Part shown: in pieces, positions 55,094 to 64,000 of the stretch
Layout: each line of letters starts with the position of its first letter
Numbering within the stretch: the stretch's first letter is position 1
DNA from: SZAS-3 sp964386785
GTDB lineage: Bacteria > Chlamydiota > Chlamydiia > Chlamydiales > JAAKFR01
Assembly: GCA_964386785.1 (NCBI GenBank)
Contig: CAYLUD010000002.1
Coordinates: 13,689 to 77,688, forward strand
DNA length: 64,000 nt
Reading direction: 5' to 3'
Program-made: the position numbers and the translations under genes
The notes under the pieces: model-generated
What the model was told of the DNA's origin: nothing
What the model saw: the letters and a program-made list of their open reading frames with translations, nothing else
Database searches by the model: none

Positions 55094-55984
55094 ATGAAGA
55101 AGATTTTTACAGCTCTACTCACTGTTGTAGCGAGTGGTAGCGTTTTTGCTTTACCCGTGATGAATCCTAGTGAAGCAAGTTTGCTCTGCGACGGAATCTG
55201 TTGGGAAGGCCGTTGTGGTGATTTCTGTGATCCTAGCGTAGGCATCTGTGATGCATTCAGTGTACGAATTGGATTCTATGGGGATTACTGCTTTAACCGT
55301 AATTTATCAGCAGACAATCTGCCTGGTGACAAACGAGCTATTTACGAAAACAGCTCCGTATTCACTAACGCAGGTTATATTGCTCTGAACTTTTGGGATC
55401 GAGTGGATCTATTTGGTACACTTGGTGCTTCAAAATGGACCATCGGAGGTAACGGTTCTGCATTCGGCCTGAATGGTTTATCAGCCACTACAGGTTCTGT
55501 GGTGACTGTACAGTCAGACTCTGATTTTTCTTGGAGCATTGGTGCTCGAGGCACTCTCTTTGAATGCGGATGCACCAGCCTCGGTCTAGAAGGTCAGTAT
55601 TTCCAATTCCGACCACATGTACAGACTGTGTCATACGCTTTTGGAGCTGGAACTCCTACTGGTGGCATGCTCAATCCAAGCGATGCCATTACTTCGAAAT
55701 ACCAAGAGTATCAAATTGGCTTAGGTCTTTCGCATCGTATCTACTGCTTCGTTCCTTACGTAGCTGTTAAGTGGTCTCATGCTAAATTGTTCCTGGATGG
55801 AGCAGTTGTAGGAGATAGCTCCACTGCTGGACAATTTGTTGTATTGAATAATAGCGATACACAAAAACGCTGGGGATACGCTCTAGGTTGCTCGATCGTA
55901 GACTGTGAAAAAGCTGCTCTAAACGTTGAAGGACGTTGGGGTGACGAAGCTGCGGTCTTCGCTCAAGGCCAATTCCGCTTCTAA
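55094..55984 (+). CDS. ompA: Major outer membrane protein (MOMP-type porin), compact form
   Basis: 296 aa from the ATG at 55094, which has a GAGG SD; upstream in-frame codons to 55013 lack signal-like sequence. Signal peptide ends at VFA (residue 19). The mature start LPVMNPSEASLLCDGICWEG closely follows the Chlamydia pattern ([20 protein letters not shown]). It continues CDAFSVRIGFYGDYCFNR, as in MOMP, and ends AQGQFRF. There are 11 Cys in the mature part, fitting a disulfide-linked envelope. It is about 95 residues shorter than Chlamydia MOMP (near 390 aa), so the variable surface loops are small or missing. Followed by a strong terminator, so monocistronic. Confidence 0.92.
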   Translation: MKKIFTALLTVVASGSVFALPVMNPSEASLLCDGICWEGRCGDFCDPSVGICDAFSVRIGFYGDYCFNRNLSADNLPGDKRAIYENSSVFTNAGYIALNFWDRVDLFGTLGASKWTIGGNGSAFGLNGLSATTGSVVTVQSDSDFSWSIGARGTLFECGCTSLGLEGQYFQFRPHVQTVSYAFGAGTPTGGMLNPSDAITSKYQEYQIGLGLSHRIYCFVPYVAVKWSHAKLFLDGAVVGDSSTAGQFVVLNNSDTQKRWGYALGCSIVDCEKAALNVEGRWGDEAAVFAQGQFRF

Positions 55985-56009
55985 CTCTCACTACGTTGGA
56001 GTGATTTGA

Positions 56010-56038
56010 TCGGGGTCTTCGGATCCCGATTTTTTTTT
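56010..56038 (+). terminator. Rho-independent terminator of ompA
   Basis: 8-bp stem TCGGGGTC / GATCCCGA (one G-T pair) with a stable TTCG tetraloop, directly followed by T8 or T9. It begins 26 bp after the ompA stop. Confidence 0.93.
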
Positions 56039-56071
56039 GCCCTTTTTTTTTCTCTTTGTTACAAACGAGAT

Positions 56072-56923
56072 ATGGAAGCAAATTCGTTAGTGTTTTTCCT
56101 CATTTCTTGCGTTGTTGTTTTTTTTCTTGCAGTAGCTATCACTCGATATGCTTGGCGTAAAGGATTCTTTCGCCCCTTAGCCAAATCTCCCTGCCCTACC
56201 TTACGTATTACTTGGCAACAACTGATCGCTGCCTTTGGGATCTATTTTGTTATCACGCTCCTGTATTCCCCTCTCGCTCTTCTTTTTTTACAACACCAGC
56301 ACCAATCTTCTTGGATGCTGTGGGGAGGATGGATGCATCTCTTGTATCTCTTGTTTTTATTGAGTGGACTGCTACTCTACCTGTGGAAACAACCCTCTAT
56401 CTTGCACCTATTTTTTCTTCAACACTCTTGGAAACAACGCTTTCGATCTTTTGGTTTAGGAGCATTCACGTGGATTCTTGCTGCTCCGTGGGTTTTTCTG
56501 ACTCACCAAATTACCGAGTACATCACTCACCACATCTGGTCCGATTCCGCTCCAGAACAAGTCGCTGTGCAACACCTAAAAGAGATCTGGAGCTACCCCT
56601 CATTGTATGTAACCACCTTGCTCTTTATGTGTGTATGCGTACCCATTCTAGAAGAGATCCTTTTTCGTGGATTTTTACAGACCTTTTTACGCTCCTGGTG
56701 TACTCGATGGGGATCTTTACTCATTACAGCTTGCATTTTTTCTTTAGTACACTTTGGCATAGCTCAAGAGATCAGCAACTTCACGATTCTGAGCGCTCTA
56801 TTTCCTCTCTCTATTCTGCTTGGTTATCTATATGAGCGCGAACAAAACCTATGGGCGCCGATTGGCCTCCATATTGTCTTCAATTCTCTCAGTGCTATCT
56901 TTGTGACTATGAAGTTATGGTAG
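56072..56923 (+). CDS. CPBP-family intramembrane metalloprotease-like protein (CAAX/ABI)
   Basis: 283 aa from the ATG at 56072, with about 7-8 membrane segments. The three CPBP motifs are present: EEILFRGFLQ (paired Glu plus Arg), FSLVHFGIAQ (His) and HIVFNSLSAIF (HxxxN). Family members cleave or process membrane proteins, or act in immunity to bacteriocins; the substrate here is unknown. Read after the ompA terminator; the SD is weak (GAG). Its 3' end overlaps the giant gene by 9 bp on the other strand. Confidence 0.85.
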   Translation: MEANSLVFFLISCVVVFFLAVAITRYAWRKGFFRPLAKSPCPTLRITWQQLIAAFGIYFVITLLYSPLALLFLQHQHQSSWMLWGGWMHLLYLLFLLSGLLLYLWKQPSILHLFFLQHSWKQRFRSFGLGAFTWILAAPWVFLTHQITEYITHHIWSDSAPEQVAVQHLKEIWSYPSLYVTTLLFMCVCVPILEEILFRGFLQTFLRSWCTRWGSLLITACIFSLVHFGIAQEISNFTILSALFPLSILLGYLYEREQNLWAPIGLHIVFNSLSAIFVTMKLW

Positions 56924-59900
56924 ACCTAACATCTGCAACTGTCTCTGTGTCCAATCCCTCATTGAGTTCATTAGAGAGCTCTCTGCTAATGCAGTAGAGT
57001 ATTGAATATGTTGCTTGAGGCTCTCCACCTCATTGATCAATGTATGCTGATCCTTGCCCGGAATCTTATCCCTAATCAATTTTAGTATATAATCTGCCTT
57101 CTCTATCAGATAGGGTTTTGTCCTGACCGTTTGCAAGGATCGAGCATAGGGTTCGCAAGGAAGAACCGGAACAGCTGTCGACACAAAGTCTTGATATACT
57201 TGAATCCAACGCTGACGATCCCGAGGCTCGGTAGAGCTTAGATACTGTTGCCATAACCCACGGCGCATCACCCCTTCCAGTTGCCTTTGATACGTATACA
57301 AGGCATGTTTCTGCAGAGCCCTCTCCTGATTATTCGAGGCTGTAGTAATGATCTGCTCGATGAGATTTTTTCCTGGTGAAAGGCATGTGACTTCCGTATC
57401 TGCAATGAGAAATTGAATGGGATAACTGAATGGATGTTCTGACATGCAGAATGGATTATAGTAGAGTGGTCGCAAATCTATTGTAGAGTCTACGATCATG
57501 AAGATATGGGTTCCTGGAGGGTGTTCTAAACACGGTATATAGTCATGCTTGCGATCATACCACGTAATGCAACGTCCCAGATCCAAATTGTAATCTGATA
57601 ACGGCTTCCCTTTAAGCATCCGTATAGGCATGGCATCACCTCGACGCCATGCTATCCAGTGCTGCTCTTGTATAAAAAGCACTGCATCCATGCCATCCTC
57701 TATATCCGACTTATTCATATACGTAACTAGTTCTTTAATTGGGCATATGGGACTGGATACCTTCCACATGCCTATCGCATCGAAGATTGCCATTCCTTTC
57801 GGTGCTCCCCCATCTAATGAATCCATAATTTTCTGCACGGTGGGATTCGAAAGAACCTTGACTGTACAGCTATAATCAGAAATTCTAGCAAGAAGTCTCA
57901 TCTTCTGATCTTCTTGTCGTTCTGGAGCATCAGAACAATAAGCTCCTGCTAACGGACCTTGATAAGGCATCTTTAAAAGGGATACTCGATTCTCTGGCTT
58001 AAACCAGACTGCAAGATCTTCTATGTTGCTTGTGATCTGCATAAAACTTACCGAGGGCGGTTTCCACTTCTCCGCTCTCTCGGATAAGGTCGGTCCCTCT
58101 TGGGCGCAAGCCTCAAATATGTCATATGCTATAGAGACCCAAACTTCTTCCATTAGAAGACTGACACGATTATGATCTACTACTGTAGCTAATTGTTGAT
58201 GATGAGCAAGAACAAAAGGGATGAGGGAAGTTACAAAATATCTGACTTGGTATACAGATTCGGCAATTTTTCTGCATGTAGCTTTGCGATGCACCACCCA
58301 GGATTCTAATGCACTCAAAAACTGTTGATCCTCTTCCTTAAGATCATATGTCAGGAACCGTATGAACGACTGTTCATACGGTTCCAGCATCCTAGATTCA
58401 ATCGAATGCATCCAATCTAGGGCTAACTTCGGAACAAGACTTCGAAACAACCTGCAACAATCAGGATGATCTCGCAGTGGGTGGATAGTTGGATATAGTA
58501 TCGTGATGAGATGACGTAATCTTGCTATATCATCCGCAGGAATCGCTGCAGGCCTATCGATAGGTTGACGCAGATCAATATGAGGACTAAACGCCTTGTC
58601 TAAAGGATCATAAATTAGATAACCATGCTGATATATTATGCTAAAAATTGTATGAATATTCTGAATATTCTTTTCATCACGGATTGTCTTATCGCCCTCG
58701 AAATTCATTAAGGAACATAATACAGCTTGCAACCATGGTAATAGGCGTTGCGGTAACACACAGATGCCTTTTTGCTGTTTCGCTATCTGTAATTCGAGTA
58801 ACAACTGCTCGATCACCTCGCCGCATACATGATGCGAATTAGGAACATTGACGCAATGTATAGACTGACGAAAACAGTGGTACAGTGATTGATGCAGCTG
58901 TCCTGTCCAAAAGGCAAGCTGTGCATCAGGCACGATCAACATCGGGATCCTTCCTGACTGAGCCAGAGTAAAAAGGAGCAATGGAGTGATTTGTTCTATC
59001 TCCCTGGGGAAACACGATATATTCTGAACAGGAGATCTTGCCGTAACTTCCTTTATCCAACGGACCTGCATAGGACTCATTTGGATGTCTGATCGGTATT
59101 CGAAGACCAACATTTCTGGGTGCATAGAAAGTTCGTATGCGAAGCTAGTAGATACTTCTTGAGCCAGGCGTTGCACCCAGCAGTCGGATACTACATTCCC
59201 TTGCTGCTGTAAGTCGGCTAGCTCTTGTAATATTTTGACTACCCGTTGCGTTTTCTGCTTTTGTCTACACCATACTACATATTGTTGCAGGATATCTCTC
59301 AACTCAGCTCTGTCTGTCGCCGACAAGTCTTCATTGCGTAATAGCTCGATAGCATCTCTTTTGTATAGCATCCAGTTTATGCATTCTTCTATTGAATAAT
59401 CGGGGAGAAATCCACCCGTGCGTAATAACTGCGAAGCCGTCGACATGCTTTGGGTAGCCAATTTTAGAATCTTCCCTTCTAATGCGGCGAGTGCTTTCTG
59501 TAGACTTGGAATACATTCTGTGACCTCGTTCAAGACTTCTTGAATAATTACCTCTGAACTCAGTTCATACATACTTTGAGATCCCATCCAGATTAGTAGT
59601 CCTGCTTCACATGGGAAAAGATTAGTTTTGTGTAGATATTTTGTGAGCATCAACAGACGTGAACCTAGTGTGTGTAAAAAATCCTCACCAAACACGATAG
59701 GGATGGGATCACTTTCCTGGAAGGGGCGGCATACAATCTCCTCCAATCTAGGATAGGAAATAACAGCTCCTTTATCTCTATTTCTCAATGCACGTATTCT
59801 GTCTAAAGAACGATCGTAACGCCCGAGGATTCCCCATACACATTGATCTGGTTGTATGGAACTTGGCACCTTCCATGCTGCGCAGCAATACCCATTTACG

Positions 59901-62900
59901 TTCGATGTAACATAACTGATTGTTATGTCACGTCCTGAGCGAGCCTGTAAGGCTAAAACATAAAGACGTACAGCTGCAGCAGAGGGACTGGAGTTCACAG
60001 CACTCTCTTTTTGTAAGAACAAATCGAGAATTTGATTGTCTTGTACAGAAGGAGGTGGTCCAGCCAGGAGTTGTTTCAAAAGATCCACAGCAGGTGCATA
60101 GGAGCGACACACAAAATACAGATACGCCAAAAAGCACGAAGCTGCTGACGAACGCGGAATTAATTTCCCCTTCTTCCACTCCATCACAACATATCGGTAT
60201 TGACCATGTCGACTCTCTTGATATCCATTCCGATTCCGGTTTGGGGTTTGTAAAGTGAAATGGACTTCACAAGTCCATTTTTTCGTCCAATAGGTAGCCT
60301 GTAGAGGAACTAATAGAAGAGCCTGATCCGCTGTATGTTTTAGGTACAGAAAATGGCGGAAGGCACCTAAATGAGGAAGTTCTGCATCTCCCCAATTCTC
60401 AAGGCTATAGGATGGAGCCCGGCTCCATCTCCACGCACCTTCGTGCCAGTAAAACTGTAGCGTAGTCCCCTGTTCATTCACAAAACGAGGAAATACCATG
60501 TGTTGATACTCGATATCGTCCCTCTCTATCCATACATGATCTGGTGATTCACAAGAGCTCACCCTAGCTGCCATCGTCTCAGGTAGCCGTTGCACATAAT
60601 GGTTTCGGATAGGCCGTAGCATGATTTCAGATGGCGGATTGATTTTTTTCCAATATTTTGGCTCCCCATTGATTAGATCTAGGTGCATCTCATATACAAT
60701 CTGAGCGGAGCCCAATGGGGATACCACAACACAAGGATCTTCTTTTGTAGATTGTTGTTCAGGTAATAAAATCCAATGGGAGTGGGTCCACCATATATTC
60801 CAAGGGATGACTTCAGGTCGAGGTGTATTAGGAGTCAGGTAGAGATACCATAATCCACTAACCCTCCGCTCGATTTGCCAAGATTGTCGAGAATCGGAAT
60901 ACCAAGCACGTGCTTCTCCATATTCTGGATGAGTAAATATAATATAGGTTTGATTCACTTGTTGAATTGTGAGTGAACCATGAAATAGACAACTTGTAGC
61001 CGCATAAATATGAAATTTGTCCTTATCTGGTATGCTAATAATAGAATACGCACCAGATAGAAGATGGATCGAGTATATGCAGTACACGGAGTCGCATGAA
61101 AAATCCAGTATCCAACCACGGCGTGTACAGTTCCAAAGTACGTGCCTATCCGCGACACAAGAGCTCATGGGATTCCTATGCAATTCGCCATCATCTACGT
61201 ATTTCCATACGGAATCCTGATAGCTCAGGATGCTACGACGAATCCTGGTCATGATATCCAAATCAGCAGTACTGTCAGATCCCAGAAAATACAACGCTGA
61301 TATCCAACTGATCAGCAATTCTCGTTTGCCATCAGGAGTAAGAGTATCTATGCCTATCAAAACGTACGCATGTGCTCGATATAGATGGATGCGCGACTTA
61401 ATTTGTAGCTCTAATTTTGGATCAGACAGCCATGCATTGAGATTCTTAATCTGATCAGTAACCTGAGATAGAAAGAGACCAGGATTCATGCCGCATAAGA
61501 GCTGTACGCACCGGACCCAAAATAATCTGAAATCCGAATAAAGAAACGGCCTCTCATTCTGCCACTCTTTTATCTGACTCAAGAACTTAAGATATTCTTT
61601 TTTGTGATCGCAGGTAGATTGTTGCAAGGCGTGATGGGAGAACTGGGCTACGTCCTGACCAGATTGAAATAAGAATCGTTCCAACTGTATTCGATTCCGA
61701 GGGGTTTGCAACGGTGAGTAATGCGCTTTAATGTCTTGGATCAGAACATGGGGCTTGCCTCTATAGATCTCCGCCTTTGTAGGATCTGGCCATGCCTCAA
61801 GCGGTGGAAATATATCTACACCAGGTCCAGAATCTGAAACTCGAGAACAAGGCACTAGTGGATACCACGGATCACCTTCAGGATCTTCCTTATATAAGAT
61901 CTCATTCTCACGTATAGTCCAATTCGTTTTGACTTCTTTATGAAGGTTATTCGTCACGCATCGATACCAATCTAACACGGCGTGATGTAGATAAAACAAA
62001 GGGTGCGGTAGTATCTTACCTATATAAAAATCAGCAATATCCCTAAATATTTGAGATAAATAGGGTTCTTTGATTTTTTCTTCATGAGTCAGATTATACA
62101 GACAGGACAGAAAGAGCGCTTCCGCATGAAAAAGGAAGCAGTCATTCGATCTGATATCTTTACTGACCTGTTTATGCAGGCGATGCCCATCTTTTATATC
62201 ATATTGACATAAAGGTGTAATACCGCCGGTTGTACCTTCGAAATACTTCCACAACTGATGTGCGTGGTGCCAATCCAATGGATCACAATACACAAGTGGA
62301 TCACTACTGCTATCGAAGCTGGGTAAAGAAAACTTAAACCTTGTCAACTCGGGAGCATGCAAACATGCAAGGATATGCAGAATAATGATGATTCTGAGCT
62401 GTGTATGCAAGTGGTGAGGCAATCGTTGTATTTCAACACAAAACATTTTCTTATACGCTACGTGAATTGCGTATAGGTCTATACAAATCGCAAGGATTCC
62501 ACCGTAAGCTGCTATGCTCTTGTCATCCCATTGTCTGCTATCTATAGGTAACGAACGAACAACCTGATCAATTGCAAACATCAAAAAGGCCCTATCTTGC
62601 GGCGTGTTTACCATATCTTTTAAAAAGAGCAGGTTCTGAAGAGCTTCTTCCAATTTTTGATTGTGTTGAAGAACCCGAACCAGCTGTGGCTCATCCTGTA
62701 ATCGCACCACAATCGTCGCTCGCTGACTAAGTACCCGATCTATCCAATCGCGAAATGGGGGGGCATTGTGTGGGTTACGATCTTCCTCTTCTTGCATGGA
62801 TCGTGGAGGCAGTGACTTCATACATTGGAGAGCTTTCTCACAGATTTCCTTGCTCTTTTGAGCCTCTTGCTCTCCCAGTATTCCTTGACTCAATAATTTA

Positions 62901-63781
62901 TTTGCAGCATATAAGGTGTTTTCAGTAGCAAACTTTAGCGCGTATATACCACCCGGTGCATGTTCCCCTTTTTGTGCTCTTTGCGTCCATGCTGTAATGG
63001 TATCCATACGCAAAGCATGGTGCCATTGTTTGTATCGATTTCGAGGCAGGCAAAACTGAAGCCAGGCTAGGAAAACACGGTACGAGCAAGACCCTGTTCG
63101 TTGTGGTGTAATAAAAAACTCATGTGGGGAAGGGTAGCTTGATCCCAGTATCTCATACAGCACTTTCTTGTATAGGTAAGTGCATGGATGCAAGCCGTAT
63201 GAAGCGGCTATCGGACCTCTTTGCATTGCTATAAGTAGAGGTAACACGCGACGCACCTTGTGCCACGGAACAGCAGGATACCATATAAAAGGACAAAACT
63301 TGGTCTTGCCTTGATCGATGATGCTACGATGATTGTGCTCTAACCCCATTCCCGAATTAAAAACATATATAGAAAACTCTTGCTCCGATGTCCTCATAAA
63401 ACAATAGAGCATGGCATGTCCTATATTTGAGGAATCAGTCCACCCACCAGAGGTTACAACTCTTGCACCTATCTTCAAGGAGAGCAGAATTTCTTCTACC
63501 TGAACATATGTAATGTCATATGTTGAGACATTAAGGTAATCCAACAATGGCGCAATATCCGGAAATTGCGCACGGCAATACTGTTGCAACCACATGCAAG
63601 TTTGATATGGGTTAAGACCTCCGCCATGTCCCCGTAATTCTCGCTCTCCGTGGATATAGGCAAACAATGGCAAAGTTAACGAATCTTGCCATGACGCACT
63701 TGGAAGCTCTTCTGTATTGTTGGAGTAAACAATATCAGAACCTATGGATCTTTCATGTGGAATACGGGTAACAGGATTCAC
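56915..63781 (-). CDS. Giant 2288 aa DUF3638/DUF3645-like protein with degenerate NTPase motifs
   Basis: A 2288 aa protein, mostly helical and soluble, without signal peptide. Residues about 105-150 hold a papain-like-looking segment (SGGWTDSSNIGHAMLYCFMRTS, then VFNSGMGLEHNHRSI). Residues about 1555-1700 align by eye with my memory of the DUF3638 start: LVFEYRSDIQMSPMQVRWIKE, then NISCFPREIEQITPLLLFTLAQ, then PMLIVPDAQLAFWTGQL. In that family the middle block is a P-loop (QxxMGxGKTS), absent here. Residues about 2070-2125 (TWYDRKHDYIPCLEHP and following) match the place of the family's DEAHTRGTDLK and MRMRKLGKGQS motifs, also missing. So this looks like a family member that has lost its ATPase/helicase motifs. 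Function unknown; effector is possible. The start is a GTG at 63781, since the minus strand begins with GTG AAT CCT; no strong SD. Confidence 0.7.
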   Translation of the reverse strand: MNPVTRIPHERSIGSDIVYSNNTEELPSASWQDSLTLPLFAYIHGERELRGHGGGLNPYQTCMWLQQYCRAQFPDIAPLLDYLNVSTYDITYVQVEEILLSLKIGARVVTSGGWTDSSNIGHAMLYCFMRTSEQEFSIYVFNSGMGLEHNHRSIIDQGKTKFCPFIWYPAVPWHKVRRVLPLLIAMQRGPIAASYGLHPCTYLYKKVLYEILGSSYPSPHEFFITPQRTGSCSYRVFLAWLQFCLPRNRYKQWHHALRMDTITAWTQRAQKGEHAPGGIYALKFATENTLYAANKLLSQGILGEQEAQKSKEICEKALQCMKSLPPRSMQEEEDRNPHNAPPFRDWIDRVLSQRATIVVRLQDEPQLVRVLQHNQKLEEALQNLLFLKDMVNTPQDRAFLMFAIDQVVRSLPIDSRQWDDKSIAAYGGILAICIDLYAIHVAYKKMFCVEIQRLPHHLHTQLRIIIILHILACLHAPELTRFKFSLPSFDSSSDPLVYCDPLDWHHAHQLWKYFEGTTGGITPLCQYDIKDGHRLHKQVSKDIRSNDCFLFHAEALFLSCLYNLTHEEKIKEPYLSQIFRDIADFYIGKILPHPLFYLHHAVLDWYRCVTNNLHKEVKTNWTIRENEILYKEDPEGDPWYPLVPCSRVSDSGPGVDIFPPLEAWPDPTKAEIYRGKPHVLIQDIKAHYSPLQTPRNRIQLERFLFQSGQDVAQFSHHALQQSTCDHKKEYLKFLSQIKEWQNERPFLYSDFRLFWVRCVQLLCGMNPGLFLSQVTDQIKNLNAWLSDPKLELQIKSRIHLYRAHAYVLIGIDTLTPDGKRELLISWISALYFLGSDSTADLDIMTRIRRSILSYQDSVWKYVDDGELHRNPMSSCVADRHVLWNCTRRGWILDFSCDSVYCIYSIHLLSGAYSIISIPDKDKFHIYAATSCLFHGSLTIQQVNQTYIIFTHPEYGEARAWYSDSRQSWQIERRVSGLWYLYLTPNTPRPEVIPWNIWWTHSHWILLPEQQSTKEDPCVVVSPLGSAQIVYEMHLDLINGEPKYWKKINPPSEIMLRPIRNHYVQRLPETMAARVSSCESPDHVWIERDDIEYQHMVFPRFVNEQGTTLQFYWHEGAWRWSRAPSYSLENWGDAELPHLGAFRHFLYLKHTADQALLLVPLQATYWTKKWTCEVHFTLQTPNRNRNGYQESRHGQYRYVVMEWKKGKLIPRSSAASCFLAYLYFVCRSYAPAVDLLKQLLAGPPPSVQDNQILDLFLQKESAVNSSPSAAAVRLYVLALQARSGRDITISYVTSNVNGYCCAAWKVPSSIQPDQCVWGILGRYDRSLDRIRALRNRDKGAVISYPRLEEIVCRPFQESDPIPIVFGEDFLHTLGSRLLMLTKYLHKTNLFPCEAGLLIWMGSQSMYELSSEVIIQEVLNEVTECIPSLQKALAALEGKILKLATQSMSTASQLLRTGGFLPDYSIEECINWMLYKRDAIELLRNEDLSATDRAELRDILQQYVVWCRQKQKTQRVVKILQELADLQQQGNVVSDCWVQRLAQEVSTSFAYELSMHPEMLVFEYRSDIQMSPMQVRWIKEVTARSPVQNISCFPREIEQITPLLLFTLAQSGRIPMLIVPDAQLAFWTGQLHQSLYHCFRQSIHCVNVPNSHHVCGEVIEQLLLELQIAKQQKGICVLPQRLLPWLQAVLCSLMNFEGDKTIRDEKNIQNIHTIFSIIYQHGYLIYDPLDKAFSPHIDLRQPIDRPAAIPADDIARLRHLITILYPTIHPLRDHPDCCRLFRSLVPKLALDWMHSIESRMLEPYEQSFIRFLTYDLKEEDQQFLSALESWVVHRKATCRKIAESVYQVRYFVTSLIPFVLAHHQQLATVVDHNRVSLLMEEVWVSIAYDIFEACAQEGPTLSERAEKWKPPSVSFMQITSNIEDLAVWFKPENRVSLLKMPYQGPLAGAYCSDAPERQEDQKMRLLARISDYSCTVKVLSNPTVQKIMDSLDGGAPKGMAIFDAIGMWKVSSPICPIKELVTYMNKSDIEDGMDAVLFIQEQHWIAWRRGDAMPIRMLKGKPLSDYNLDLGRCITWYDRKHDYIPCLEHPPGTHIFMIVDSTIDLRPLYYNPFCMSEHPFSYPIQFLIADTEVTCLSPGKNLIEQIITTASNNQERALQKHALYTYQRQLEGVMRRGLWQQYLSSTEPRDRQRWIQVYQDFVSTAVPVLPCEPYARSLQTVRTKPYLIEKADYILKLIRDKIPGKDQHTLINEVESLKQHIQYSTALAESSLMNSMRDWTQRQLQMLGLP
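58354..58385. repeat. Perfect 14-bp inverted repeat inside the giant gene
   Basis: Left arm 58354-58367 (GGAACCGTATGAAC), loop GACT, right arm 58372-58385. Fully complementary and in frame (protein reads EPYEQSFIRFLT). Similar in size and in its AACCGT element to the palindrome at 12677-12710. Confidence 0.7.
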
Positions 63782-64000
63782 GATCTATCATATCTCTCTA
63801 CGGTTCTCACATCTTGTTTCGTTTCATTCCAAACAGGTCTGCATAGGTATTGTCCCATAACGGCACGCTCCTTTGCAGGTCTGGGATCCATTGTAATCGA
63901 CAGCCCCTTTTTCTACCTCCTCTTGTAGCTCTGCTATGAAATACAAGACTTCTTTCGAAACTCAATGAGCTAGCTCCAAATTATAAATTCCGGCGATTAG
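63782..64000. other. Right edge region with a possible 40-residue minus-strand frame
   Basis: A minus-strand frame from a TTG at 63946 to a stop at 63824 encodes LYFIAELQEEVEKGAVDYNG, then a Cys-rich end (QTCKGACRYGTIPMQTCLE). It has no ATG and no SD beyond GGAGG inside the frame, so it may be a small gene, a remnant, or chance. A second frame overlaps it. No other feature seen. Confidence 0.2.

Noticed and set aside
1..64000. tRNA, rRNA or CRISPR arrays
   Set aside because: Reading the intergenic spaces I saw no T-arm/anticodon pattern, no rRNA sequence and no spaced direct repeats. A covariance-model scan (tRNAscan-SE, Infernal) would be decisive.

Overview
This window is a chlamydial chromosome segment (phylum Chlamydiota, order Chlamydiales). 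Signs of this are a CopN/Scc1/SctV type III secretion block, a histone H1-like HctB, a MOMP-type porin whose N-terminus follows the Chlamydia pattern, an Slc1-type chaperone, and long runs of genes in the order I remember from Chlamydia trachomatis. It is probably not a classical Chlamydiaceae member. It carries a cytochrome bo3 quinol oxidase operon, a complete RND efflux operon, an Rhs/YD-repeat protein, an IS3-type remnant and a very large DUF3638-like protein, and its MOMP is only about 296 aa. I cannot fix the family. The scaffold has one 100-N assembly gap.

Layout. 1-3979 (+): end of sctV, copN, its chaperone scc1, malQ and a small unknown gene. 3976-6653 (-): fabG-fabD-fabH for type II fatty acid synthesis. 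6757-11462 (+): recR, then bamA-skp-lpxD for outer-membrane assembly and lipid A. 11463-14760: a lineage-specific interval with a 3-4 TM protein and an unknown 810 aa protein. 14826-21256 (-): glgP, yggS, hemL, ispG. 21452-28013: a two-TM Inc-like protein, then a 1725 aa Rhs protein translationally coupled to a small exported protein that may be its immunity partner. 28298-29814: a CT053-like coiled-coil/acidic protein and hemW. 29816-35410 (-): MFP-RND-OMF efflux operon. 35453-38145: lgt, a CT101-like membrane protein, acpS, trxB. 38266-41354 (-): hctB (with a good sigma-28 promoter), pepA, ssb, slc1. 41594-48039: an island absent from the remembered C. trachomatis order, with an Inc-like repeat protein interrupted by the gap, an IS3 remnant, a small unknown gene and cyoABCDE. 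48162-54787: glgX, spoIID-type gene, ruvB, dcd, an FtsB-like gene, a NifS-type desulfurase and a PP2C phosphatase. 55094-63781: ompA with a strong terminator, a CPBP protease-like membrane protein and the 2288 aa DUF3638-like protein.

How it fits together. malQ, glgP and glgX form a glycogen-degradation set. hemL and hemW belong to haem metabolism, and CyoE converts haem B to haem O for the bo3 oxidase encoded beside it. bamA, skp, lpxD, lgt and ompA all serve the envelope. copN/scc1, slc1, the CT053-like protein and the Inc-like proteins are the host-interaction layer. The most unusual items are the DUF3638-like giant with apparently eroded NTPase motifs, the Rhs/partner pair, the repeat-bearing Inc-like gene with a poly-C tract, and the cyo island.
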